Positions 6,837 to 14,107 are shown, counted from the stretch's first letter. The stretch is DNA of 16,281 nucleotides from JAGLGH01 sp034723595 (GCA_034723595.1 JAYEPB010000046.1:1-16281); one strand, 5' to 3'. The notes: generated from the sequence alone by a model not told the origin. Translations and numbers: made by a program.

Positions 6837-6844
6837 TTTATATA
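6837..6844 (+). promoter_or_regulatory. Possible internal promoter before rps19
   Basis: TTTATATA at 6837-6844 is centred about 23 bases before the rps19 ATG at 6864, in the second-longest intergenic gap of the operon. The position suits a leaderless archaeal transcript, and AAATC lies just before it. AT-rich spacers produce such matches by chance, so this is tentative. Confidence 0.35.
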
Positions 6845-6863
6845 ATCAGAAAGGACAATCAAA

Positions 6864-7244
6864 ATGGCAAAAAGAGAATTTACATATCACGGGAAAAAAC
6901 TGGAAGAACTGAAATCGATGGGATTGAACAAGTTCATGGAACTAATGCCTTCAAAAGAGAGAAGGAAACTAAAAAGAGGTTTTAATGAATCTGAAAAGAT
7001 TCTTATTGAGAATCTTAAATCAAAAGATAGAGTCAAAACACATTGCAGAGATATAATTATAATCCCTGATATGATCGGGAAGACAATCGGTGTCTTTAAT
7101 GGCAAGACTTTTGAGGAGATTATAATCATGCAGGAAATGCTTGGTCATAGACTAGGAGAATTTTCGATAACAAGAAAAAAGCTGGCGCATTCAGCACCGG
7201 GAATAGGCGCTACAAAATCAAGTGCAAGCGCATCAGTCAAATAA
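6864..7244 (+). CDS. rps19: 30S ribosomal protein uS19
   Basis: Small-subunit head protein near the A site and the B1 intersubunit bridge. At 126 residues it has the archaeal length. Family signatures are HCRDIIIIPDMIGKTIGVFNG and the later GHRLGEFSITRKKLAHSAPG. A basic helical N-terminus precedes the core, as in archaea and eukaryotes. It starts 41 bases after uL2, behind a possible internal TATA box. ATG 6864 begins a family-like N-terminus and has the AAA context common in this operon. Confidence 0.96.
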   Translation: MAKREFTYHGKKLEELKSMGLNKFMELMPSKERRKLKRGFNESEKILIENLKSKDRVKTHCRDIIIIPDMIGKTIGVFNGKTFEEIIIMQEMLGHRLGEFSITRKKLAHSAPGIGATKSSASASVK

Positions 7245-7260
7245 ATGAAGTGAAATAAAG

Positions 7261-8040
7261 ATGGACTATAAATATTCATTCCAAAATATCAATAAGGAAA
7301 CCATGGCAAGGGCACTTGGCAGGGGAATACCTGTATCAGTAAAGCACGGTGTTGAATTAGCAAATGCTATAAGAGGCATGAGCGCTGCAAAGGCAAAAAA
7401 ATTCCTTGAGGATGTCATGAAATTGGATCAGCCAGTCAAGTACAGGAGGTTCAATGATGATTTGGGACATAAGAAAAAATGCGGACCTGCAAGATATCCA
7501 GTGAAGACTGCAGAGTATTTCCTGGGAATACTCAAACTTGCTGAATCAAATGCTTCATTCCAGGGGATTAGTACAAATGATCTTAAGATAATTCATATCA
7601 GTGTGCAAAAAGCTGCAGGCAGGTGGCATTTTGGCAGGAAAAGGAGAAGGAAGTTCAAAAGTGCTCATGTAGAGATTGTACTTGAGGAATGTCCTCCAGA
7701 GAGCAGGAAACCAGCGGCAAAAAAAGAAGCAGCAAAAAAAGAAAAGGTTCCAAAACCAGAAGTTAAGCCTAAGGCAGAAGTTAAGCCAGAGGTTGTAAAA
7801 AAACCTAATTCAGAAACTAAGCAGGATATGAAAGCAGGAACTAAGCCAGAGGCAGAAGTTAAGCCTAAGGCTGCAGAAAAGCCTGCAAAAAAAACCAATG
7901 CAGAAGCTAAGCCAGATGTGAAGGTAAAAACTCAACCTGTCTCAAAGGCAGATGTGAAGATGGAAATGAAAACGGAAGTGAAAGCAGAAGCAAAGCCTGC
8001 GTCAAAAGTGATTCCTAAAGAAGAAGGAGAGAAAAAATGA
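7261..8040 (+). CDS. rpl22: 50S ribosomal protein uL22 with long repetitive C-terminal tail
   Basis: Protein lining the peptide exit tunnel and reaching its outer rim. Residues 1-150 are a complete archaeal uL22: MARALGRGIPVSVKHGVELA (15-34), KKCGPARYPVKTAEYFLGIL (72-91) and the tunnel hairpin RWHFGRKRRRKFKSAHVEIV (121-140). Residues 151-259 are extra, a Lys/Pro/Glu/Ala/Val tail with recurring AEVKPK-like units, nearly doubling the protein. The tail is in frame, without stops, and overlaps the uS3 start by four bases, so it is not a read-through error. Its function is unknown; it is probably disordered and solvent exposed. Confidence 0.95.
   Translation: MDYKYSFQNINKETMARALGRGIPVSVKHGVELANAIRGMSAAKAKKFLEDVMKLDQPVKYRRFNDDLGHKKKCGPARYPVKTAEYFLGILKLAESNASFQGISTNDLKIIHISVQKAAGRWHFGRKRRRKFKSAHVEIVLEECPPESRKPAAKKEAAKKEKVPKPEVKPKAEVKPEVVKKPNSETKQDMKAGTKPEAEVKPKAAEKPAKKTNAEAKPDVKVKTQPVSKADVKMEMKTEVKAEAKPASKVIPKEEGEKK
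7757..7871 (+). repeat. Direct repeats in the uL22 tail
   Basis: A 19-bp sequence beginning CAGAAGTTAAGCC occurs identically at 7757-7775 and 7853-7871. Its first 13 bases recur at 7775-7787. These encode the AEVKPK units and indicate that the tail grew by in-frame duplication. Confidence 0.9.
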
Positions 8041-8819
8041 TTGAAAAGAAATTCGTTGCTGATAAGCTTAGGGAATTTAAGATACAGGAATTCATTACAG
8101 AAACTGTAAAGAAAGTAGGCCATAGCCATACTAAACTCATAAAAACTCCTCTTGGAGAAAAAATCATAATCTATACTTCACGGCCAGGTCTTGTTGTAGG
8201 CAGGAAAGGCCAAAACATAAAAAAGATAACTTCAGCATTGAAGAAAAGATTCCATCTGGAAAATCCACAAGTGGAGATCTCAGAAGTTGAAAACCCAAAT
8301 TTGGATGCGCAGATTGTTGCAGAGAACATCGCAAGCTCACTTGAAAGGTTTGGGCTTAGCAGGTTTAAGGGAGTAGGGCATAAGATGATGACTGAAGTAA
8401 TGAATGCCGGAGCGAGAGGAATTGAGATTGTTATATCCGGAAAAATCCCCAGCAGCAGAGCGAGGAGATGGAGATTTTACCAGGGCTATCTTAAAAAATG
8501 CGGAGATATTGCAGTTTCAGGCGTGAGAAAGGCATATTCCACAGCTGAACTTAAAACAGGTACTGTAGGAATTGTTGTTAAGATTATGCCGCCAGATATA
8601 AGGCTTCCAGACGATATTAAGATAATCACTGCTGTTGCTGAAACTGAAAAGGATGATGAAACTGTGAAAGAGGCAGCTAAATCTGAAACAAAAGAGGATG
8701 TTGAAAAAGCTCCTGCAGAAGAAGAAAAAGTAGAAAAGAAAAAATCCAAAAAAGCTTCAAAAAAGAAGGCAGAAGAAACTAAGCCAAAGAAGAAAAAGGC
8801 AGTAAAGAAAAAAGAATAA
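8037..8819 (+). CDS. rps3: 30S ribosomal protein uS3 with charged C-terminal tail
   Basis: Small-subunit head protein at the mRNA entry channel. The N-terminal type II KH domain has its GxxG loop as Gly55-Arg-Lys-Gly58 within GLVVGRKGQNIKKI. The C-terminal domain shows GARGIEIVISGKIPSSRARR (125-144) and TGTVGIVVKIMPP. Residues ~201-260 are a tail, first acidic (ETEKDDETVKEAAK) then strongly Lys-rich, longer than the minimal archaeal core. The ATG overlaps the uL22 stop as ATGA, indicating translational coupling. Confidence 0.96.
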   Translation: MIEKKFVADKLREFKIQEFITETVKKVGHSHTKLIKTPLGEKIIIYTSRPGLVVGRKGQNIKKITSALKKRFHLENPQVEISEVENPNLDAQIVAENIASSLERFGLSRFKGVGHKMMTEVMNAGARGIEIVISGKIPSSRARRWRFYQGYLKKCGDIAVSGVRKAYSTAELKTGTVGIVVKIMPPDIRLPDDIKIITAVAETEKDDETVKEAAKSETKEDVEKAPAEEEKVEKKKSKKASKKKAEETKPKKKKAVKKKE

Positions 8820-8831
8820 TCATAATCAAAA

Positions 8832-9041
8832 ATGGCAATTATAACAAAATCGGAAATGAAAAACCTGAGCCTAGATGAGATGAAATCAAAGATTTCAGAA
8901 CTCAAGATGGAGCTTATAAAGCAGAATGCTCTGGTGGCAACAGGGACCATACCTAAAAGCCCAGGCAAGATGAAAGAAATAAAAAAGGTGATTGCCAGAT
9001 TGATGACATCAATAAAAACTAAGGAGACACAAACGAAATGA
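8832..9041 (+). CDS. rpl29: 50S ribosomal protein uL29
   Basis: Short two-helix protein near the exit tunnel rim, binding 23S rRNA and contacting uL23. The 69 residues fit the family: an MKNLSLDEMKSKISELKMEL helix, a linker GTIPKSPGKMKEIKKVIARL, and a basic end. It lies 12 bases after uS3 with the start context TCAAAAATG. Its stop overlaps the aIF1 start as ATGA. Confidence 0.93.
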   Translation: MAIITKSEMKNLSLDEMKSKISELKMELIKQNALVATGTIPKSPGKMKEIKKVIARLMTSIKTKETQTK

Positions 9042-9346
9042 GCGAAATATGTTCAACATGCGGATTGCCTAAGGAATTATGCGTCTGCGAAACAATAGCA
9101 AAAGAGAGCCAAAGGATAGTAATATCGATAATAAAGAAGAAATTTGGAAAAAAATATACCCTTGTCGAAGGCATTGATTCAAAGCAAATTGATTTGAAGG
9201 AAGTAACAAAAAAACTCAAGAACAAACTTGCATGCGGAGGCACAGTAAAGGATACATGGATTGAACTTCAGGGAGACCACAAGCAAAAAGTCAAAGAGTT
9301 TTTAGTTGAAAACGGTTTTGCGCCAGAGACGATAGATATAAGATAA
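9038..9346 (+). CDS. Translation initiation factor aIF1 (SUI1 family)
   Basis: Initiation factor that binds the small subunit near the P site and enforces correct start codon choice, the archaeal counterpart of eIF1. At 102 residues it carries the signatures LKNKLACGGTVKDTWIELQG and the DHKQKVKEFL helix. The N-terminus has four Cys (5, 8, 15, 17) in CSTCGLPKELCVC, an arrangement usual in archaeal aIF1 and likely to bind zinc. It overlaps uL29 by four bases, and AAGGAG lies 12-17 bases upstream, one of the few Shine-Dalgarno-like sites in the operon though distant. The position between rpl29 and rnp1 is the standard archaeal one. Confidence 0.95.
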   Translation: MSEICSTCGLPKELCVCETIAKESQRIVISIIKKKFGKKYTLVEGIDSKQIDLKEVTKKLKNKLACGGTVKDTWIELQGDHKQKVKEFLVENGFAPETIDIR

Positions 9347-9355
9347 TTGGCATCA

Positions 9356-9409
9356 ATGCGGGAAAATGAGGCTTGGGAGAACGAGGCTTTGAAAAATGAA
9401 TTGCCGTAG
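9356..9409 (+). other. 17-codon mini-ORF with 15-bp tandem units, overlapping the rnp1 start
   Basis: ATG 9356 opens a frame MRENEAWENEALKNELP that ends at TAG 9407-9409, overlapping the rnp1 start (9396) by 14 bases. The DNA is an imperfect tandem repeat: 15-bp units at 9362-9376 and 9377-9391, and a weaker third at 9392-9406, giving ENEAW, ENEAL, KNELP. It may be a translated upstream peptide, a remnant of an older N-terminus, or chance. There is no independent evidence for translation. Confidence 0.3.
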
Positions 9410-9659
9410 ATGGATGAAAGACGAACTGATTGGGCTGGAATTTGAGGTGCTGGAGTCGGACAATAAGCAATTGATTGGTATCAAGGGCAAAATCATAGAT
9501 GAAACAAAAAATACAATCACAATTCAATCACAAGATCAGAAAATAAGAAAGTTCATCAAAAAGGATATCATATTTGCAATACAAAACAAAGGTGAAAAAC
9601 AAATAATTATCGGAAGCAAGATCACATTTCGGCCTGAAGAAAGGGTCAAGAGGATATAA
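9396..9659 (+). CDS. rnp1: RNase P protein component 1 (Rpp29/Pop4)
   Basis: Protein subunit of archaeal RNase P, which removes 5' leaders from precursor tRNA; Rpp29 binds the catalytic RNA with Rpp21. The 87 residues cover the family's Sm-like barrel: KDELIGLEFEVLESDNKQLI, then GIKGKIIDETKNTITIQSQD, a hallmark segment, and a final GSKITFRPEERVKRI. A stop codon at 9390-9392 lies just upstream in frame, so the start must be ATG 9396 or ATG 9414. The first gives an N-terminus more like other archaeal members. Its place between aIF1 and uS17 is the standard archaeal location. Confidence 0.9.
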   Translation: MNCRRWMKDELIGLEFEVLESDNKQLIGIKGKIIDETKNTITIQSQDQKIRKFIKKDIIFAIQNKGEKQIIIGSKITFRPEERVKRI

Positions 9660-9663
9660 TAAA

Positions 9664-10173
9664 ATGGTTAAATCAAAAAACATCGGCATCAACGTGAAAC
9701 CGCCTAAAGTAGAATGCACAGACAAGAAATGTCCATTTCATGGAAGCCTGAAAGTGAGGGGTAAGATAATCAAAGGTATAATAGTATCAAAAGATGTTCA
9801 TACAAGTGCGACTATAGAATCAGATAGGACAATTTTCATAAAAAAATATGAGAGATACCTGAAAAAAAGGTCGCGAATCAGAGTGCATAATCCTCCATGC
9901 ATAAATGCTCAGATTGGAGATGAGGTCAAGGCAATGGAGTGTCATCCATTGAGCAAAACAAAGCATTTTGTCATAGTCGAGAAATTAGGGCACGACATAT
10001 TTGTCGAGCAGCATATTAAGGAGAAGGCAGAGGCTGAAGATACAGGAGCAAGCAAAAAAGCTGCTAAAGATGAGGAGTCTGTTTTTGAAGCGAAAGAAGA
10101 AGTTGTCGAAGATAATGTTGAAGATAATGAAACTATCGTTGAAGATAATGTTGAAGAGGTCAAAAAAGAATGA
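9664..10173 (+). CDS. rps17: 30S ribosomal protein uS17 with acidic C-terminal tail
   Basis: Primary 16S rRNA binding protein of the small-subunit body, with an OB fold. Residues 1-115 form the archaeal core: NIGINVKPPKVECTDKKCPF, then VHTSATIESDRTIFIKKYER, HNPPCINAQIGDEV and a C-terminal strand ending FVIVEKLG. Residues ~116-169 are extra and largely acidic, with three VEDN units. A 17-bp direct repeat (10108-10124 and 10141-10157) underlies part of it. The tail reaches the rpl14 start, which overlaps the stop as ATGA. AGAGGA lies shortly before the ATG. Confidence 0.95.
   Translation: MVKSKNIGINVKPPKVECTDKKCPFHGSLKVRGKIIKGIIVSKDVHTSATIESDRTIFIKKYERYLKKRSRIRVHNPPCINAQIGDEVKAMECHPLSKTKHFVIVEKLGHDIFVEQHIKEKAEAEDTGASKKAAKDEESVFEAKEEVVEDNVEDNETIVEDNVEEVKKE
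10108..10157 (+). repeat. 17-bp direct repeat in the uS17 tail
   Basis: GAAGATAATGTTGAAGA occurs at 10108-10124 and again at 10141-10157, 33 bp (11 codons) apart and in frame, producing the repeated VEDNVE(D/E) peptide. Confidence 0.9.
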
Positions 10174-10571
10174 AAGCACTTTCATCAAGAGTTGTCAGGG
10201 GATTGCCAGTAGGTGCAGTTATATCTACATGCGATAATAGTGGAGCGAAGATCCTTAAGATATTTGGTGTCAAAGGTCATACTACCAGAAAAGGAAGGCT
10301 TCCAGCTGCAGGGGTAGGTGATTTAGTCCTAGCTTCTGTCCAGAAGGGAAAGCCAGACATAAGGAAAACAGTGGTCTTTGCAGTTATTGTAAGGCAGAAA
10401 AAGGAGTACAGGAGATTTGACGGAACAAGGATAAAATTTGCAGACAATTCAGCAGTTGTGCTTAAAGATGATAAAGGAAATCCTAAAGGTACGATTTTCA
10501 AAGGAGCCATAGCAAAAGAGGCTTGTGAAAGGTTCCCAGGAATATCAAAGATAGCAAAAATTATTGTATAA
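10170..10571 (+). CDS. rpl14: 50S ribosomal protein uL14
   Basis: Large-subunit protein on the intersubunit face, contacting 16S rRNA in the assembled ribosome and the site where anti-association factor aIF6 binds. The 133 residues match the family from VRGLPVGAVISTCDNSGAKI through DLVLASVQKGKPDIRKTVV to the end GTIFKGAIAKEACERFPGIS. Normal length with no extension. It overlaps the uS17 stop by four bases. Confidence 0.96.
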   Translation: MKALSSRVVRGLPVGAVISTCDNSGAKILKIFGVKGHTTRKGRLPAAGVGDLVLASVQKGKPDIRKTVVFAVIVRQKKEYRRFDGTRIKFADNSAVVLKDDKGNPKGTIFKGAIAKEACERFPGISKIAKIIV

Positions 10572-10589
10572 GCAGGACAAAGAATAAAA

Positions 10590-11078
10590 ATGAAAACAGC
10601 ATTTTCAAAATCATGGAACAGGAGCGCGCAGCCAAGAAAACAGAGGAAATTTAGGTTCAATGCTCCTCTTCATACAAGGCAGAAATTCGTAAGAGCCCAC
10701 CTTTCAAAAGAGCTTAGAGAGAAATATGGCAAGAGATCATGCAGCTTAAAAACAGGCGATAAAATTAAGGTGTTGAGGGGCAGTTTCAAAGGCAAGGCAG
10801 GAAAGGTTGAGAGGATTGACCTGAAAAAATCAAAAATATATATTACAGGCATTGAATCTGTGAAAAAAGAAGGCACAAAATACCTGATTCCTCTTGAGCC
10901 AACAAATCTTATGATAACAGAACTTAACCTTGATGATAAGAAAAGGAAAGATATGCTCGTAAAATTATCACAATCAACTGTCCAGGAATCTGGCAAAAAG
11001 AAAAAGGAAGAAGAAAAGAAAAAAGAAGCGGAAAAGAAAAAAGATGCAGAAAACAAGGCAAAAGAAGGAGAAGACTAA
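10590..11078 (+). CDS. rpl24: 50S ribosomal protein uL24 with Lys/Glu C-terminal tail
   Basis: Assembly-initiator protein near the peptide exit site. Residues 1-130 are the archaeal form: SWNRSAQPRKQRKFRFNAPL (8-27), then the KOW motif TGDKIKVLRGSFKGKAGKVE (55-74) and PLEPTNLMITELNLDDKKRK (101-120). Residues ~131-162 form a Lys/Glu/Ala helix-prone tail (KKKKEEEKKKEAEKKKDAEN) that looks like a short charged coiled coil. It follows uL14 by 18 bases with an A-rich start context. Confidence 0.95.
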   Translation: MKTAFSKSWNRSAQPRKQRKFRFNAPLHTRQKFVRAHLSKELREKYGKRSCSLKTGDKIKVLRGSFKGKAGKVERIDLKKSKIYITGIESVKKEGTKYLIPLEPTNLMITELNLDDKKRKDMLVKLSQSTVQESGKKKKEEEKKKEAEKKKDAENKAKEGED

Positions 11079-11081
11079 AAA

Positions 11082-11774
11082 ATGGTAAAGCAACATCTCA
11101 AAAGGATAGCAATGCCTAATACCTGGCAGATAAAGAGGAAAGGCATAATGTTCATCACAAGGCCTAAACCTGGAAGCCATAAGATGGCTGATGGATTATC
11201 TTTAAATGCATTATTGAAACATGTGCTTGGCGTTACTGCCACAACAAAAGAGGTCAAGGCGGTAGCTAATGCTAAGGATGTGCTTGTTGATGGAGTACCC
11301 CGGAAGGATCACAGGTATATAACTGGACTCTTTGATGTTGTTGCATTCCCAAAAACCAAGAAACATTTTCGTATTATACTGAATAAATATGCTAAGATAG
11401 ATGCTATTGAGATTGATGAGAAAGATGCTGGACTCAAGCCGTGCAAGCTGATGAAAAAGACTCTGCTTAAGGGAAATAAAATCCAGCTTAACTTGTCTGA
11501 CGGAAGAAATATGATTATAGGGAAAAATGATTATAAGGTGGGAGACACATTATTGATAAGTCTTCCAAAACAAGAGATAAAAGATCATTTTCCACTTGAG
11601 AAAAAAAGCTGCATATTCCTTATAGGTGGAAAGAATGCAGGCGCAGTGGGCATAGTCAGTACGATTGAAGATAGAAACATAAGAATGATAACTTCAGATA
11701 AGACAGAGATAGAGACACTGAAAAAATATGCATTTGTGATAGGCAAGGGAAAACCTGCTGTAAAGGTGCAATGA
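11082..11774 (+). CDS. rps4e: 30S ribosomal protein eS4
   Basis: Archaeal/eukaryotic-specific small-subunit protein, absent from bacteria. The 230 residues show the family start MVKQHLKRIAMPNTWQIKRK, an S4-type RNA-binding region (~43-105, including VLVDGVPRKDHRYITGLFDV), a central domain, and a KOW-like segment (FLIGGKNAGAVGIVSTIEDR). Normal length. It begins three bases after the uL24 stop. Its position between rpl24 and rpl5 is diagnostic of archaeal operons. Confidence 0.96.
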   Translation: MVKQHLKRIAMPNTWQIKRKGIMFITRPKPGSHKMADGLSLNALLKHVLGVTATTKEVKAVANAKDVLVDGVPRKDHRYITGLFDVVAFPKTKKHFRIILNKYAKIDAIEIDEKDAGLKPCKLMKKTLLKGNKIQLNLSDGRNMIIGKNDYKVGDTLLISLPKQEIKDHFPLEKKSCIFLIGGKNAGAVGIVSTIEDRNIRMITSDKTEIETLKKYAFVIGKGKPAVKVQ

Positions 11775-11801
11775 TAAAATTATAATAATTGATGAGATAA
11801 A

Positions 11802-12317
11802 ATGAATCAGATGAGAAAGATAGGGATTGCGAAAGTCACGCTGAATATCGGCGCAGGCAATGATATGAAGAAACTTGAGAAAGGAGTACTCTTGCTTAAG
11901 GCCATAACAGGTATAATGCCTGTAAAAACAATAACATCAAAAAGGATTCCCAGTTGGGGTCTAAGACCTGGTCTTCCAATAGGATGCAAGATTACCTTAA
12001 GAAAAGAAAAAGCAGTTGAAGTATTGAAGAGTCTGCTTGAAGCTAAAGATAATATGCTCAGCGAATCTCAATTTGATGCAAACGGCAATCTTGCATTCGG
12101 AATCCATGAATATATTGATATTCCAGGGGTTGAATATGATCCTGATATAGGCATGATGGGACTTGAAGTCTGCGTAACATTTGAGAGGCCGGGATACAGG
12201 ATAAAGATGCGTAAGCTCAGGAAAACAAAAGTAAAAAATAATCACAGGATATCAAAAGAAGAAGTTATTGATGTGATGAAAAAAGAATTTAATATAAAAT
12301 TTGGTGAAGAAGAATGA
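11802..12317 (+). CDS. rpl5: 50S ribosomal protein uL5
   Basis: Protein of the central protuberance that binds 5S rRNA and contacts P-site tRNA. The 171 residues align from MRKIGIAKVTLNIGAGNDMK through PVKTITSKRIPSWGLRPGLP, IGCKITLRKEKAVEVLKSLL and the conserved FGIHEYIDIPGVEYDPDIGM. Normal length. The second methionine (MRKIG) is another possible start; ATG 11802 is preferred because archaeal members usually have a few residues before the Met-Arg. The stop overlaps the uS14 start. Confidence 0.95.
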   Translation: MNQMRKIGIAKVTLNIGAGNDMKKLEKGVLLLKAITGIMPVKTITSKRIPSWGLRPGLPIGCKITLRKEKAVEVLKSLLEAKDNMLSESQFDANGNLAFGIHEYIDIPGVEYDPDIGMMGLEVCVTFERPGYRIKMRKLRKTKVKNNHRISKEEVIDVMKKEFNIKFGEEE

Positions 12318-12544
12318 CAGTCAGTTCACATAAAAAAGTATTTAAACAACTTAAGGTTAAGCCTCCAAAGCTAAAGAAGTATATCAAGCACAATTCGCCG
12401 AAGGAAAGGTCGTGCGGAAAAGCGCTCAAACCCTGCACACGCTGCGGCAGGTTAGGGGGGCATATAAACAAGTACAACCTTGGCTTATGCAGGCAATGCT
12501 TCAGACAGATAGCAACAAAAATAGGATTTAAAAAATATTCATGA
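12314..12544 (+). CDS. rps14: 30S ribosomal protein uS14, zinc-binding, with N-terminal extension
   Basis: Small-subunit head protein. The C-terminal 45-50 residues are a typical zinc-binding uS14, with Cys41-x2-Cys44 and Cys59-x2-Cys62 in CTRCGRLGGHINKYNLGLCR and an end of FRQIATKIGFKKYS. At 76 residues it is about 20 longer than most archaeal forms (50-57). The extra N-terminus is basic (HKKVFKQLKVKPPKLKKYIK). There is no internal Met to give a shorter start, and the ATG overlaps the uL5 stop as ATGA, so the extension is probably real. Confidence 0.93.
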   Translation: MTVSSHKKVFKQLKVKPPKLKKYIKHNSPKERSCGKALKPCTRCGRLGGHINKYNLGLCRQCFRQIATKIGFKKYS

Positions 12545-12553
12545 GGTTAAAAA

Positions 12554-12946
12554 ATGTCTATGAATGACCCACTTGCAAATGCATTTTCAAAAATAATGAA
12601 CACAGAGAGACTTGGACGAGGCGAGTGCATAATAAGCCCTGTCTCAAATATAATCAGGACTCTGTTGAAAATCCTTAATGAAAGACAACTCATTGGCAAG
12701 TTCAATGAACTGGATGATTCAAGAGGAGGCTCAATTGTTGTTAATCTGCTTGGCAGAGTAAACAAATGCGGAGTCATAAAGCCCAGGTATGCAATAAAAA
12801 AGGATGATTATGAAAAGTTTGAGAAAAGGTACCTTCCTTCAAAAGGGTTTGGGGTACTTATAGTCTCGACTTCGCAGGGCATAATGACAAATGAGGAGGC
12901 TAAGGAAAAGGCATTGGGCGGCAGACTGCTTGCATATTGTTATTAG
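12554..12946 (+). CDS. rps8: 30S ribosomal protein uS8
   Basis: Primary binding protein of the 16S rRNA central domain. The 130 residues carry the archaeal start MNDPLANAFSKIMNTERLGR, the central VVNLLGRVNKCGVIKPRYAI, and the highly conserved GFGVLIVSTSQGIMTNEEAK followed by LGGRLLAYCY. Normal length. GAGGT seven bases before the ATG is one of the few Shine-Dalgarno-like sites in the operon. The gene may start at the first or second Met (MSM); either fits. Confidence 0.96.
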   Translation: MSMNDPLANAFSKIMNTERLGRGECIISPVSNIIRTLLKILNERQLIGKFNELDDSRGGSIVVNLLGRVNKCGVIKPRYAIKKDDYEKFEKRYLPSKGFGVLIVSTSQGIMTNEEAKEKALGGRLLAYCY

Positions 12947-12978
12947 GCTGATACTAGAAATACAATAAAGATTTAAAA

Positions 12979-13527
12979 ATGAAAATACAAAAACTTGAAA
13001 AGACAATTGAAGTCCCTGAAGGCGTAACTATAGTTATAGATGGCAGGATCATCACTGCAAAAGGGAATAAGGGAGAAATTCTTCGAAAGTGGGATAATCC
13101 TCGTATCAAGGCAAAATTAGAAGAAAATATAATCACACTTACTGCTGATAAACCAACTAACAGGGAGAAAAAAGATATGTTTACTCTTAGAGCGCACATA
13201 ATAAATATGCAAAGAGGTGTTATTGAAGGTCATATCTATAAACTCAAAATATGTTCAGGTCATTTCCCTATGAATGTAAGCGTATCCAAGACTGATGTGT
13301 CTGTAAAGAACTTTCTTGGGGAGAAAGTACCACGAGTATATAAGATAAAGCCAAGTGTTGATGTAAAGCTTGATGGGGATTTTATAATAGTCGAATCCTG
13401 CAGCAAAGAGATTGCAGGGGACACAGCAGCGAGCATAGAAAGATTGACAAGGATAACAAATCGTGATCGAAGAATCTTCCAGGATGGAATATATATAATA
13501 ATGAAGGATGGCAAGGAAATAAAATGA
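12979..13527 (+). CDS. rpl6: 50S ribosomal protein uL6
   Basis: Large-subunit protein near the factor-binding centre and sarcin-ricin loop. The 182 residues contain two related alpha/beta domains, with EVPEGVTIVIDGRIITAKGN in the first and FLGEKVPRVYKIKPSVDVKL in the second, ending in RDRRIFQDGIYIIMKDGKEI. Normal archaeal length. It begins 32 bases after uS8, and its stop overlaps the eL32 start as ATGA. Confidence 0.96.
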   Translation: MKIQKLEKTIEVPEGVTIVIDGRIITAKGNKGEILRKWDNPRIKAKLEENIITLTADKPTNREKKDMFTLRAHIINMQRGVIEGHIYKLKICSGHFPMNVSVSKTDVSVKNFLGEKVPRVYKIKPSVDVKLDGDFIIVESCSKEIAGDTAASIERLTRITNRDRRIFQDGIYIIMKDGKEIK

Positions 13528-14105
13528 AGAAGCTAATCATCTTGAGAAAAGCCATGAAGGCAAAAAAACCAGATTTTCGCAGGCAGGATTCTCATAAGAA
13601 AAAGAGAGTTGGAGTTGCATGGAGAAAGCCGAAGGGTTTGCAGTCTAAAATGAGGCTTTGCAAGAAAGGATATAGAAAAAGCGCAAGTACTGGCTATGGA
13701 TCTCCAAATCAGGTGGTTGGATTGAGCAAAGAGGGTCTTGTAAAGGTCAATGTTGCATGCGTGAAAGATCTTGAAAATATAGATAATAGAGAGCAGGGGA
13801 TCATAATAAATTCATCAGTAGGGGATAAGAAAAGGCTTGATATATTTAAAGTTGCAAAAGAGAAGCAAATTACAGTGCTTAATATTAAAGATCCTGAGAA
13901 ATATGCAGCAAAGATAGAATCTGCCAGAAATAAGAAGAAAGAAAATCAGGTGAAGAAAGATACTGAAAAGAAAAAGAAGGTAAAGGAAGCAGAAGAGAAG
14001 AAATCTGAGAAATTGGAATCCAAAGTAGAAAATGTTTCTGATGAAGATAAAAAATTAATAGAAAAAAAGGAAAAAGATAAGATACTCATATCAAAGCGTG
14101 AATAA
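13524..14105 (+). CDS. rpl32e: 50S ribosomal protein eL32 with coiled-coil-like tail
   Basis: Archaeal/eukaryotic-specific large-subunit protein. Residues ~10-130 form the eL32 core: KKPDFRRQDSHKKKRVGVAW, then RKPKGLQSKMRLCKKGYRKS and YGSPNQVVGLSKEGLVKVNV. Residues ~131-193 are an extra Lys/Glu-rich segment with helix-forming character, probably a charged coiled coil or disordered tail. The ATG overlaps the uL6 stop. The tail reads straight to within two bases of the eL19 start, with no frame break. Confidence 0.94.
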   Translation: MKKLIILRKAMKAKKPDFRRQDSHKKKRVGVAWRKPKGLQSKMRLCKKGYRKSASTGYGSPNQVVGLSKEGLVKVNVACVKDLENIDNREQGIIINSSVGDKKRLDIFKVAKEKQITVLNIKDPEKYAAKIESARNKKKENQVKKDTEKKKKVKEAEEKKSEKLESKVENVSDEDKKLIEKKEKDKILISKRE

Positions 14106-14107
14106 CA

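Noticed and set aside
8486..8968. 160-residue minus-strand open frame across uS3 and uL29
   Set aside because: It is antisense to the Lys-rich uS3 tail, which produces Phe/Ser-rich nonsense, and spans two well-supported genes.
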